DNA from: Gnetum montanum
Lineage: Eukaryota; Streptophyta; Gnetopsida; Gnetales; Gnetaceae
Length of the DNA stretch: 64,000 nt
Assembly: GCA_015680685.1 (NCBI GenBank)
Contig: MNCI01011476.1
Span: 40,794-104,793 of the forward strand
Reading direction: 5' to 3'
A model generated the notes under the pieces. It had not been told where the DNA came from. It ran no database searches and was given only the letters and a program-made list of their open reading frames with translations. Position 1 is the first letter of the stretch. Every line of letters begins with the position of its first letter. Position numbers and translations under genes: made by a program. This document shows positions 33,626 to 44,709 of this stretch, in pieces.

Positions 33626-34258
33626 GTGCCTTGTTGCAACCCTTTCATGAGGGATGAAGGAGAAAGTAGCAATGCTAATGCTAAGCAAGATCGATGGCCC
33701 CAATGGTGTTTCACTTGTGAAGATTATTGGGAAAATCTAGAATGGAAAGCACTACGCTGGCAAGCAAAGAATTTGACAATGTTAGCTGAAACATTATTTG
33801 AGTACAAGAAGAAGCAACGTAAGCCAAAGTGTTTAGATGCTTTGTATTCGGATACAGTAGCATGACCTAATGAAGAAAGAATTGAGATTATGTCACCATA
33901 TTATTGGACTATGGGAACCTGTTTTGTGTCTACTCCTAATCTAATGACCAAGGATGTTGTTGTCAAGCCTAGAATGAAGCGTATGGATTCATGTCCGCAA
34001 CTCTGTCCAAATGAATTGTATGGTCCTTTGGCACAATCAAAATCTTGTCTAGTGATTTTTGAAATTGAGAGCCTTCCTGATGATGATCTTCCAAATCTTG
34101 CAGGGTTTCCTAGCCTTCCTCAAGTTGTCTCATATAACAGGCACAACGAGCAATACATCTATCCTCCCTCTCCAATTGGTGATCTGTATGAAGATGAAGG
34201 ACCGAGTCCTTTTGAAGAAGAAGATCAAAAACTGCTGCAAGAAATTGCTAAAGGTTAA
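33626..34258 (+). pseudogene. Pararetrovirus N-terminal coding region
   Basis: Two open stretches, 33626-33865 (79 codons, with W- and K-rich 'CEDYWENLEWKALRW') and 33890-34258 (122 codons, ending in an acidic glutamate-rich segment), lie in the same frame modulo 3 and are separated by stops near 33864. No enzymatic motif is recognised. By position this precedes the movement protein and may be its N-terminal extension or a separate small product. Confidence 0.5.
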
Positions 34259-34351
34259 AAATAGTTATATGATGAGAACGTGGCTATCATCTATGATGAA
34301 CAAACTGAAGCTCAGGTACAAGATGAAGAAGCTTTATATTTTCGTCAATAG

Positions 34352-35241
34352 GTGTTTAATATGTTAGTTCATGCTACTTTAGAAGATGAGGATGATGATG
34401 CTATTAATTTAATGTATGATAGTGATGATGATATGGTATATGATGAGGCATTAGGGCCAAATCCCAAAATTTTAATGATGAGATCAAGTAGCATAAGCTT
34501 GCAAGGAGATGATAAAGGAGAATTGTCGATTGATCAACAAGCCATTTTACCATTTTCTAAAGCCTTGTTAAAAAAGAAGTCTTTTGTGTCTAGTAGAGTA
34601 CATAAAGATATCTAATTCCCTGATGTACCCAAAGAAGCTATTTACAGTTTCTTTAACATTTTTTTCTACAAGAATGTCTACTTCCATCAAGCAAACTGAA
34701 GCACTGCTTGATATCAAGGGCAAAGGAATCCGACCTATGTTTTTACCATTCTTCACTAATGAAGAAGTCATGAAGTGGAAAGAGCAAGGCCATCAGTATG
34801 TACATCTAGGTCAAATAGATATCATTATTAGTCCAAAGTTTAGTTATAATATTGGTGTAGAATATGTGGTAACTTTGTTAGACAGTCGCATCATTAGTAA
34901 TGGCCATTGAAATGATCCCGAAACTGCTTGGGAAACTGCCAAAATTTGATGCTCTTTGTACTATGTAGCCTAATTATCAAATAGCCTTGGCTGATGATTA
35001 TATAACTAGTGCTTTGTTGTTGTGCATATAAATTCATGGTGTAGAATTATTGCCTAGAGCTATTTATGCCGACATTGCTGCTCGTGGAACCTTTCAACTG
35101 ACCAACACAGTTCTGATGAATCATAAGATCAAATGGGAAGTTCAATTTCCTAAAAGAAGTCAACATCTACTTGCATGTGGACGAAGTATCCATGTTCTTG
35201 GCTATGTACAAATTTTTCCACAAGTCCAATGTTTGCTGTAG
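34352..35241 (+). pseudogene. Pararetrovirus movement-protein-like region
   Basis: An acidic stretch (34352-34615, with 'EDEDDDAINLMYDSDDD') overlaps the 108-codon frame 34584-34910. The latter has 'GHQYVHLGQIDIIISP' and 'VVTLLDSRI', resembling the core strands and conserved aspartate of the 30K movement-protein superfamily, which widens plasmodesmata. A further piece is 35050-35241. Stops and frame changes break it. The 30K call is by pattern and gene order. Confidence 0.55.
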
Positions 35242-35414
35242 GATCAAGAGTTCAAGACTTATGAGAAGCCAAAAAGAAGATGGAGCCAATATTTGTTGCA
35301 AAAATTCGGGAGATCTACAATGATCACATTGGAAGCCATTCTTGTCGTCCTGCCTCCCAAAAAATTCTTTGAAGGAACAAGTGAACTGCTGAAGAAGGAT
35401 TAACGTCTTCAAAT

Positions 35415-37143
35415 ATGGATGATCGAGGTACAATGTTTATGTTTTGTCACCATATTCACATGCTACAACCAACTTACTGTCAAGTCAGAGATCAAAGATT
35501 GCTATATGGTGGAAGATGGCCACCTCAGGCCACCTATAGCACAATGGCATCACAAGTTGATCTGCATGCAACGAAGGCTAATTGTAGTTATCTTCTAGAG
35601 CACTCAATCAATAGTGCAACTAAACAACAAGCAGAGATCTGGAAACTCAACTATCTAGTGCATTGGACATCATATGCCTCAAGGCATATAAATGACATAT
35701 AAGATTATCTAGCCAACATCAAACAAGGATTTGATCATGTTGAAGGACAATGCACACAACTATCAAAGGAGATGACAGACCATCTGCAAGCCTATGAAGC
35801 AATTGTTGAAGATAAAATCCATCAGCGTCAACAAAAACAACAGAAAGTGAGCGAGAAATATCAGAAGTTAAAAGAAGTCTACACTTTGGAAAACCAACTG
35901 GTTTTACCAAAGATGGAAGTCAGCCAGTCATCAACCTCACTAGCGACAATAGCACTAACACCATCAGCACCTCCTTTGTCTCAGCATGCCAAAACTAAAT
36001 TCCATGACCCTCGTGATAAAGCTCTCATCGAAAAAATATGATGCCTACAACAAGAAAAGGAAGGAAAGAAGCCTCAAGAAAAGTCCCAATTAGGCCCAGA
36101 AAGCCCAAAAAAGAATGATAATGAAGCTAAAGTTGAAGCTAATTATCATCAACGCCTTATGATGGCTCGAAGAGGTCCAAATCCCCCTTGGCAAGGACCT
36201 CCCATAAATCTGCCACCTGCTTTTTCTGCATTCCAACAATGGCCTGCTGTAACAATTCTTGTAATTGATATTGATTATATGCCAACGAAAGAGGCATTGC
36301 ATGTAATCAGATTATGGATTGATCAATTGTGAGTTGCTATGAATGTGTTGAATCTTGATGAAAGAACAATCATCATTGGAGCCTTTACTAGAGCCACTAG
36401 TAAAAGTCATCATTGGTGGGAAAGTTCCAGCCACGAACAGTAGGAGAAAATGATTAACACATGAGTGCAAGGTGTGTTCATTGCATTAGTCACTAAATTT
36501 ATTGTAGATTTATCTTCCAATTTAAGGTTAAGAGACAAGCTGATGTTAAGTCAAAGAAAGTTAGCATATTTAAGGTATTTTGAGCAGTTTAGTGCTAAAT
36601 ATGTTAATGAGGTGTATAGACTAGCTCTTCATCATGATCAAATGGTGCCTTACTTATATTTGGGTAGTCTTTTAGCAAAGTTGGAATAAATGGTGTTATA
36701 CAAAGCTGTTGAAAAGAATATTGATTTGTCCTCAACTTAATTTTCTGATATTGTACACATGGTTAGACAAGAACTACAATTCACCAATTACAATGTCACA
36801 CTACAAAAGTTATTGCCCTCTGCAGAAGTCTGTGCCAATCTGGATGGCATAAATGTGTTTGGCAAACCACCAAGAGCTCCCTCAAGAAAACAAAAAAGAC
36901 ATCACATGGTACGATAAAAGTTTCCAAGATTCACAAGGAAGCGATGGACAAAGAATTTTAAGCCTCCTCAAAGTAGCCAGAGGATATTTTTTGTTAAAAG
37001 AAGAAGGGGACCATTCTCAAGAAAAAAGATCATTTGTTTTTCATGCAAAAATCAAGGACACTATGCTCATGAATGCCCGAAGAAAAAAGGAGATGCTAGA
37101 ATCAAAGCATTCTTTGAGCATTACATTGAAGATTGGGAACTAG
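35415..37143 (+). pseudogene. Pararetrovirus coat-protein-like region with zinc knuckle
   Basis: Broken frames at 35415-35702, 35772-36041 (lysine/glutamine-rich, probable coiled coil), 36465-36689 and onward. A CCHC knuckle with C-X2-C-X4-H-X4-C spacing lies at 37035-37076 and is preceded by a lysine/arginine-rich run, as in caulimovirid coat proteins. The region would form the capsid and bind RNA. At least four frame changes or stops occur. The 96-codon frame 36853-37143 is partly out of register with the knuckle. Confidence 0.6.
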
Positions 37144-37777
37144 TAGAGAATCTTGAAGAGTGTGAACCTAAGGAAAAGCTCTATGCTATTAGCTACTATC
37201 CGAATTAGAAGAAAGTTAGAGTATAGAAGACAGTGAAGCGGTGAGTGAAGCTAAAAGTGAACAAACACTTGATAGCTTCTCAGTACCTCAGAGAAGCAAT
37301 ATGATGCAGCAACTCTTAATGAAAGAAGAAGAGCCTGCCAAAGACTGGTTCACAAATATCTCTTTGGATGATTATACAAAAGTTGAGAAATGGTTGAATG
37401 AGGAAGAACAATGGTCAACATCTAAACATGAAGAACATCAATGGAATTCTGAAGCTGCAATGGGAGATAAAGATCCAAGTATTTCATCAACCCTTGGATG
37501 TAAAGAAGCATTGCCAAGAGCTACATCAAAGGAAGACAACTCAGATGCTGAAGATGTGCTAACAAGCATTGTTCAGAAGATATCAAAGTTTTTAATCATG
37601 CCTTATGAAAAATGATTTCCCGTAGCAATAGAAGAAAAGCAAGCAAAGCTCCAAGTTCCGCAAAAAGTCAATCTTGCTATACAACATCAGATCAAGCATC
37701 TGCTAGCCCTACATAGTGTGCTGTTAGTGCTAATCAAAATAGTAGTTGATGAAAAGGGAAAATGGTAAAAGTATCAA
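37144..37777 (+). pseudogene. Acidic linker before pararetrovirus protease
   Basis: The 124-codon frame 37241-37615 is rich in glutamate, serine and tryptophan ('TKVEKWLNEEEQWS') with no known motif. It is in the same frame as protease-RT-RNase H, so it probably belongs to the same polyprotein, separated only by stops. Confidence 0.45.
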
Positions 37778-38185
37778 GTGTTCATTGATACAGGGGAAAC
37801 GCTGAATTTTTGTCATAAAAATATGCTAGAAAATTTGGTAACACATCCAACCCCAGTTACTCTTGAAACAATGAATGGAATAAGGCATCTCAGTCATTTT
37901 GCTTTTGATATTCCAATCTCATTAAATGATGAATATGTGGGAACAACCAATTTTGTTCAAGTTTCAGATAGTGGTTTTGACATAGGATTGGGAGCCCATT
38001 TCATGGACAGTATAGGACCCTATACTATTGGGCCAGAAATGATAGTGTGTTCATCACCAATACAAGATCCAAGATCGAAGATCATCCTTAGTCGAATCCC
38101 AGGACCACTCCAAAGGAACAAGCATGAGAAAATCAAAAATGCCTTCACAAGAGATAATCCATCTTTAAAAGAGGTACTCATGTAG
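37778..38185 (+). pseudogene. Pararetrovirus aspartic protease
   Basis: 135-codon open frame with the active-site triad DTG at 37787-37795 ('VFIDTGETLNFC' context). It is followed by a beta-rich stretch with 'FDIPISLND' and 'FDIGLGAHFM', occupying the place of the second protease half. It would release capsid and RT products. The frame ends at TAG (38183-38185) but continues in register into RT. Confidence 0.75.
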
Positions 38186-39034
38186 TATGAATTAGAAGAT
38201 TTAGCAAAGAAGAAGTATCAACATGTTCAACATCTGAAGAAAGCCCAACTAGATCTAAATGATGAGCAAGATCGTGTGCTAGTTCCCTACATTAACAAAC
38301 TGCAAAAATGTTGTTGTGAGCATCCCTTAGAGTTTTGGGATAAAGAAAGCCCTGAGGCACACATTCCAACTATACACAACATTATAATGCAAAGCAAGAT
38401 GATTGTGCTCAACTAATAGGAAACTGAAGAAATGGCTCATCAAGTTTTTGAATTCCTAGCAAAAGGTTTGATCTGTGCCTCTCAATATAATTATGCATGT
38501 GCAAGTTTCATAGTTAGAAATCATGTTGAAATCAAATGAGGAAAATCTAGGATGGTCATCAATTATATTCCATTGAATGTTGTGACAATTGAAGTAAAAT
38601 GACCATTACCAAATAAAGACGGTCTGATTCAAAAAATAGCAGTAAAAAAGGTTTTTAGTAAATTCGATTGCAAAAGTGGATATCACCAAATTAAAATCAT
38701 CAAAGAAGATATTCATAAAACAACATTCAGTGCACCGTAAGGATTGTATGAATGGAAAGTTATGCCATTCATATTAAAGAATGCCCCGTCACAATTTCAA
38801 TGAAGAATGGATGCATTCTTTGGTCCTTATCAAGAATTTATTGCTAATTATATTGATGATTTTGTTGTTTTCTTTGACAATGTCAAAGACCATGCACAAC
38901 ATTTTTCTCTTTTTACATCACTTTGTGAACAACATGGCATAGGTTTGTCTGCTAATCCAAAAGAATTCCAAATTGGGCACAAGAAGATTGAGTTCTTAGG
39001 CATCAATATCAAAGATGAAAGGATCTACATGTAG
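38186..39034 (+). pseudogene. Pararetrovirus reverse transcriptase
   Basis: All recognised RT blocks are in one frame: a fingers block ending 'SRMVINY', a palm block 'FSKFDCKSGYHQIKI' with the first catalytic aspartate, 'YEWKVMPF', and the YIDD box at 38849-38860, followed by 'KKIEFLGINIKDERI'. In-frame stops at 38414-38419, 38537-38539, 38600-38602, 38738-38740, 38801-38803 and the TAG before 39035 break it, yet no frameshift is seen across this span. The sequence is closer to caulimovirid RT than to gypsy in layout, since RNase H follows directly and no integrase exists. Confidence 0.85.
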
Positions 39035-39766
39035 CTGCATGTGCTCAAGAAAATTGTTCAGTTTCTAGATCATCTTGATAGTAAGGAGCAATGTTTGAGA
39101 TTTCTTAGTTGTGTTAATTATGTATCCAAACATATTGCAAAATTTTCTAATAAAACAAAAGAAATCTGCTAGTGTAAGAATCAGATGCCATTTTAATGGA
39201 CTTCAGCAGCATCAGACCAAGTAAAACAACTCAAGAAGGAATGTGAAAACCTACCATCACTCAATCCAATTTTGCAAAGTCACTTCATTCTCAACACAGA
39301 TTCAAGTTATGATGCATGGGCCACTGTACTTCTGAGAACCAGTCATTCAAGGGAATTCAAAGAAATTTGTGCATATGCATCTGGTATATTTTACAAAAAT
39401 GAGTTAAATTACTGGCTGGTTGAAAAGGAAATTTTGGCAACAGTCCAAGGATTAGAAAAGTTTCATATTCATCTAATCTCAGAACCATTCATCCTCAAAA
39501 TTGACTCTGCAAATCTGGCAACTCTGCTAAAAAGGTGCATCACGCACTCACCCAAGCTCCAACGATTCGCCTGGTGGCAATTTATTCTAGCTCAATATCA
39601 ATTTTCTATTGAACGTATTCTAGGTCATGTTAACAATCTTTCAAATGCCCTAACCAAAGAACTAAAATTGCAAATCAAGATGTTGCAACCTAAATCTAGC
39701 AGTAGTTCACAGGATCCTCTTCAGGATACTGAAGAATGGGGATCTTGGCCACTTCAAAACCTATAA
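39035..39766 (+). pseudogene. Pararetrovirus RNase H
   Basis: After a connection region with stops (about 39168 and 39195), the 164-codon frame 39272-39766 carries 'FILNTDSSYDAWATVLL' (first aspartate), 'ICAYASGIFYKNELNYW' with 'EKEILATVQGLEKFHIHL' (glutamate helix), and 'ERILGHVNNLSNALTKEL' (third acidic site changed to N). The 'ICxYxSGxF' signature is typical of caulimovirid rather than Ty3 RNase H. It is in the same frame as protease and RT. Confidence 0.85.
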
Positions 39767-40276
39767 GATTGTGTACAGTGGTATAGACAAATCGTATGAA
39801 TGTTTTCACAAGAATCGTCCATGAGTGTAACAAAGCAATATCCTACGCTCAATTTCTTCATCAACATGGTAGGCTGAATAGATTGTGTCATAAACAACCT
39901 TCATTGGAGTCACCTTAAAGGAAGAATCCTATAACACTTGGCCTTGATGGAATTCCTTAACAATTTTTTGCTTATCCATTGCCCTCTGTTTGCCAATGAT
40001 AATGCCAGAAGGCATTTCAATGAATTGCTCAGCACTCATGCTTGGGAAGAAAAATTATGCACATCCTTTCAACAAATAAATCTTTATCAGGAGATGAGGT
40101 GGTATGAAAATGAGAATTTGGTTCCAAAACACCATCCACTTGATCCAGAAGATGTGTCTTCCACTCCTATCAGCTTCCTTTCAGAATTTTCGAAACCGAT
40201 TAAGGAATGCAATGATTGTGCTCATGCATGTGGAAAAATCTGTTTCTTTCATCGTGCTATCCTAAAAGCTATTTAG
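39767..40276 (+). pseudogene. C-terminal polyprotein extension of unknown role
   Basis: The 112-codon frame 39938-40276 remains in the protease-RT-RNase H frame. It ends with a cysteine cluster 'ECNDCAHACGKICFFH', which could bind metal. I do not recognise a family. A stop-rich 170-base stretch separates it from RNase H. It may be a genuine C-terminal domain of this virus lineage. Confidence 0.45.
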
Positions 40277-40414
40277 GCATGGCTTGTACACCTCTTGTAG
40301 ATAAGAATGATGAGTGAGGGTCATGATAGTCATTTAGTGTGGCTTTTACACCTCTTGCAAATAAGAATGATGAGTCAGGAGTCATGATGACTGTTTGGCA
40401 TGGCTTGTATGCCA
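40276..40414. repeat. Two and a bit ~61-bp tandem repeats upstream of the viral promoter
   Basis: Units start at about 40276 and 40338, with a partial third at 40398. Each has 'ggcttgtacacctcttg', 'ataagaatgatgagt' and 'gtcatgat'. TGA(G/C)TCA-like bZIP words occur in each. They lie ~80-210 bases upstream of a TATA box and resemble duplicated enhancer elements. Confidence 0.75.
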
Positions 40415-40490
40415 GGTATGTCCCTCTCTTATCTCACTAGATAAGATCGAGTAAATAAAGAGTGTTGAAGAAGTCTCTGGCCCGTTGGCC

Positions 40491-40500
40491 TATAAATACA
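40491..40500 (+). promoter_or_regulatory. TATA box of the pararetrovirus promoter
   Basis: TATAAATACA in the intergenic region after the polyprotein, followed by 'agtgaggcattagtaag'. Caulimovirids have their single pregenomic promoter here, upstream of the primer site on the circular genome. Confidence 0.65.
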
Positions 40501-41047
40501 AGAGTCTAGCCTTGTTTCCATAAGAGTGAGGCATTAGTAAGAATAAGGCATAAGTGAGTAATCTGGCTTGGTCTGAAGTTTAGTTTGAAGTCTATATGCT
40601 TTGTTTGGATTCTGGATTATATGCTATGGAGTTTTTGGAGCTGTTACTATGTGCTGCTATTTTGTTTTGTTTTGCTCTTATCTTTCTAGGTTTGTTTTGC
40701 ATAATGATTCTGCTATGGTTCTCTTGCATTGTCTCTTGATTAGGTGTCGCCTGAAGTGAACCCTTGCTAACTACCTATTTTTTCTGGCCTAAATTCTATG
40801 GAGAATTTGAGTGGAAGGTTTTTCCCTTTGTTTTAGGAAGCTCCTTCAAAAAGAAGCGCTAAGAGAAAAGTGCGCTAGTATAAGTCGAGGTCTAAGAAGA
40901 ACACTGTGCGATGCAATCTATCAAAGAACTCGTAGGATCATGTCCAAACAAATCAAAGTGGCTATTTGAGTGTTCATCAAGGTTGCAATTTCATTTAGGA
41001 ACTATGTTAGAAACCATGGAGGTGACACGGTGCCAGGCACCCCAAAA
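40501..41047 (+). other. Pararetrovirus leader/intergenic remainder
   Basis: The transcribed leader is expected here. It contains a 'ttgttttgttttgctctt' pyrimidine-rich block and several short ATG frames; none is gene-like. Near 41015-41047 a 'gacacggtgccaggcacc' block precedes the right direct repeat. Confidence 0.4.
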
Positions 41048-41475
41048 TGTTATTTATTTTCTTCTTCATATGTTAGATAGACTTTTCCAAGTACAATCTA
41101 GTAACTTAGATGTGGTATATCTTGGCCTTGATAAATTTATTTACTAAAGGGTTAAAATATTCATGGGATTTTTTCACCAATTGAGGAATGATTAGTTGAA
41201 TTTCCAAGATCAACTCTACCAGAGAGAATCCAGTGGCACATGATTTTTTAATGTTATGACTAAATTTAGCACTAGTAGAAAGAGCATCCAATTTTTTTGA
41301 TTAGACTAAATAAAATGTCACATATATTCTTCATGAACCCTATTAACCCATTCCATCTATCATTATTAACTCATAAAACTTCTTCTCTCTTTGTGTTTGT
41401 TGGCTAAAGATGTAATTTAAAATATTTGATATTTCAAATTCTATGCTTAACTATGGTCTTCTTATTGGACACCTA
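41048..41475. repeat. Right ~425-bp direct repeat flanking the pararetrovirus
   Basis: Second copy of 33175-33598. It includes the same chromovirus integrase-derived part (to about 41350) and the same ~120-base tail, ending 'ggacacctac' near 41475. Beyond it neither chromovirus nor viral sequence is recognised. Confidence 0.85.
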
Positions 41476-41939
41476 CAAGTTTGATTGAGTTTTAGATCTA
41501 AGAGCAACAATGATAATTTAGCTATTACTATTATTTCTTCTGTTATTTCTACTAGCTAATCTACCTTTCGCTTCATCAAAAAGACATAGTTCATTGATGC
41601 TTAGATTCTTTTGGACTAAACTGTGTGTCTAAGTTATGATAAAGTAAAAATAGTTGATTTAATGATGCTACACAAAGTTTCCACTTCATATGAAGCTACT
41701 CTCCTCTAGGATTTCTAAGGAAACATGTATACTACTAGTAGGATCTTGCTCCTTCTCATCATGAATTTTAGCCCTTCATCTAAATCCTTAAACATGAGGG
41801 ACCTTGAACTCTTATAGCTCTAACAATAAGATCCATGTTTGGAAAACTTCTTTTTCAAGTATATTTTCTATTGGAAAAATTTTCAAAATGTGAAGGTTTC
41901 TAATGTTGTAGCAAATCTAGTTCTAATGTTTAGACTTTC
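41476..41939. other. Unassigned
   Basis: AT-rich, with no recognisable gene. It may be the outer part of the inverted-repeat arm that follows. Confidence 0.3.
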
Positions 41940-43640
41940 TCATCTTTAGACTATTGGCCTTCCCTCACACCTACAAATGTGATGGTTGCCATTTTTTTTC
42001 TTTCCAACATGTGTATACTATGTTTATTCTTTTCAAAATGTGTCCATTCTTTTTTTTGAACATATGTCTACTTTTTTTTTCTTTCCAACATGTGTCCACT
42101 ATTTTTTTCTTTCCAATATGTATTGACTATTTTTTTCTCAACATGTATCCACTATTTTTTCTTTCCAACATGTGTCTACTATTTTTTTATTTCCAACAAG
42201 TGTGTTGTAACAACTTTGGCTTTTTCTATATAGGTTAGAGATCTGTGAACATTCTATGATTTCTTCACTCAATGTCATTGTTAGCAATATAAATTCGATA
42301 TCCTACATCATCTATGATATGGTTTCTAGATTTTTTTCTTCAGCTTGCCAAAAGTGATGTTTTACATCATCAATAGCATCATCTTGTCTCTTCTACAACT
42401 TTTAATTTTAGCTTCCAACATCAACTCTAACATCGATTCTATATCTATCTTTTGGCATCTAGCATTAATCTTACTTTTAAAGGTGTCAAATTTTACTTAT
42501 GCAGCATGTCAGCTCTTCAATGTCTACATCAATTATACATTTAATGTCTAATGTTAATTTTTACGATAACTAATGATAGGTCAAATCCCTTATCCAAAAT
42601 TGTTTGGAAGATTTTTTGGATCCTAATGCATTGTTTTTTCATGATTTATGCAGTCTTTGCATCCTATAAATAAGAGGATATCCTTAAAAAAAAGGGATTA
42701 GTTTTTTGATGAGTTGGCATTCCTCTCACTGAGATCTTTGAAGAACTACTCAATGTTTTTCAACTATCTCTACTATTTAGTGTAGTTAACATTATTTTTA
42801 ATTAGCATTTTGAAAACCCTTTTTAAATAGTTTACCTCTATGTGGAATAACTACTCTCTCTTTCTAAAGATATTAAATCCTCTAATTTCTCTTCCCTTTC
42901 CTCTGCTCATGCACTTGTACTCCCTTCATATTGTCTCCCTGATACATGGTGAATTACCTAGAATCATGTTAACACATTGATCTGATCTAATCCTTTCCTT
43001 AATTAATTGATGAATCTATAATTGTTCTTGTCAGATCAACATCAAGTGCACAAATTAGAGAAAGAACAACGTAACATAGCTCCTTGTCAAACACCTCTAA
43101 TCCCTGTACACATCTTGCAACATCTTTTATAGGTTCGCATTCTCTTATTTTCTTTGTAATATGAATCTACCTATTTCATTTAGTTTCTATTTCTAATGTT
43201 GTTCAAATTTGCGTTAGTAATGGTTTCTACATTTTTCACTTGGAATTGCTGCATTAATGAAATAGATCTACTTTGCTTTACATACTATTTTTAAATGCTT
43301 CTATTACTAGCAACCTACACACTCTTTTCTACACTATACAGTGTCCTATTTTATTTCTCTTTAAGTTATACATGTTTTCTACAAATTTTCCCTTTTATTT
43401 TTCTTAGCTATTCCATGTAGGCATTTTTTTCTTTCCATTTAATACCCACAACTCATATTGTGAAATTTTTCTAACAATCTATAAGTGCTCTTTTAATTTG
43501 ATGAAAATTAGTTAAAAAATTAAATTTCCTATATTGTTTTGTGGTTACAATATTGTCTACCTTAGTTCTATGTTAGGTTGTATTGGATCTCAAATTATGA
43601 AAATCCTTACCACAACATCTTTTGGCATTAGAAGAAGGAC
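41940..43640. repeat. Left arm of a ~1.5-kb diverged inverted repeat
   Basis: It aligns in reverse orientation with about 45580-46990. Mirrored blocks include 'ttcttcagcttgccaaaa', 'ccaacatcaactctaacatc', 'ttttggatcctaatgcat', 'taatcctttcc', 'attctcttattttctttg', 'agctattccatg' and 'accacaacatcttttgg'. It probably represents a gypsy LTR; the mirrored arm would be the same LTR type inserted in the opposite sense. Confidence 0.65.
41992..42205. repeat. ~30-bp minisatellite
   Basis: About seven to eight units of 'tttctttccaacatgtgt' plus 'ccactatttttt' with variable T-runs. The open frame across it (41954-42238) is low-complexity (F/C/L-rich) and only reflects the repeat. Confidence 0.85.
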
Positions 43641-44700
43641 CTACATAAAACTAAATGTTATTCTTAAGATTCACTCTCTATTTACATTCTTGTGTTTTGC
43701 CTCTATACCTTTTAAAAGTGTTGCTGAAATGTCACATTAATACACTGATGTTTCATCATTTTCCTGTGACTCTAACATTATTACTAAATTTTCCTTTCAA
43801 CATTCTTATTAAATAAAAATTTCTCATGTTCTATTTTAAGTATTAAGTATTTGCAAGGACAAACTAATGCACTAGTAACAACCTTGTGAAGTCACTATCA
43901 CTTTTAGCTATGACATCATTATCTACTTCGAGCTTCAACAAAATCTAGAACTTATGGATTTGAGGAGAAATCAGGAGTTCTCAAGAGGATTAAGTCTAAA
44001 AAACTACAAAATAACCTATCCCAAATGAGAGTTAGGCTATCTTCTAACATCTAACATGTTCAAGCTCATGGAAAAATATGAGAAACTAATGATCTACCAT
44101 CCTTTCTTCACAATTCAAATCATCTATTTGAACTAGATGATAAGGAAGCTAAGGAAATAGCAAAGTTTATAATAGAGCAAGAGAAGATGCAAAAATGCAT
44201 TTATCAACATATCAAGAAAGTTAGGGTATAGCTCATCCTCGATTAACCTCTTGGTCTACATATTACTCTTAAAGGAAGGAGGGGAAGTATGGCATCTAAA
44301 TCCAACATTCACTTCACAAATTAAGATGTAGAACAACCAACACTAAAGATTGGCAAAATCAACCCTCTCTCTCATCACATTCACAATATCAGTATCATAG
44401 ACACTTAAAAGACTATATGTAGATCTATTCCACTCACTAATAAACCTCTCAACCTGCCATCAAGCTTTGTTTCACCATATCAACTATTTCCATCCAACAA
44501 TGTTAGAAATCCTCATTCTATTTTCCAATCCTTTATTTTACCTTTTAGAACTATCCATTCTATTCCTCAACAACAACCTACCATACATTCCTTCTAGTCT
44601 TTAAGCTACTAGTGTGTTCCCTTTTCCAATATATTAATCCAATTTAATCTCCATGGGTATACCCACTCTTACATCCTTCAAACCCATGCCCTATATGCAT
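43641..44700. other. Leader between inverted-repeat arm and gag
   Basis: No clear gene. Around 44000-44230 there are glutamate/lysine-rich short frames, possibly worn gag N-terminal sequence of the plus-strand element. Confidence 0.35.
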
Positions 44701-44709
44701 CCTCCCTGA

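Larger units (their letters stand above)
33479..41475 (+). mobile_element. Endogenous plant pararetrovirus (Caulimoviridae-like), decayed
   Basis: Ordered on the plus strand: tRNA-Met primer site, an N-terminal region, a movement-protein-like domain, a coat-like region with a CCHC knuckle, aspartic protease, RT (YIDD), a caulimovirid-style RNase H, then an intergenic region with a TATA box. There is no integrase. This order separates it from LTR retrotransposons and fits petuvirus/florendovirus-like endogenous viruses, which are known in gymnosperms. All frames contain stops, so it is a relic. It is flanked by direct repeats of about 425 bp. Confidence 0.8.

Noticed and set aside
41954-42238. 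94-codon F/C/L-rich plus frame
   Set aside because: Translation of a ~30-bp minisatellite.
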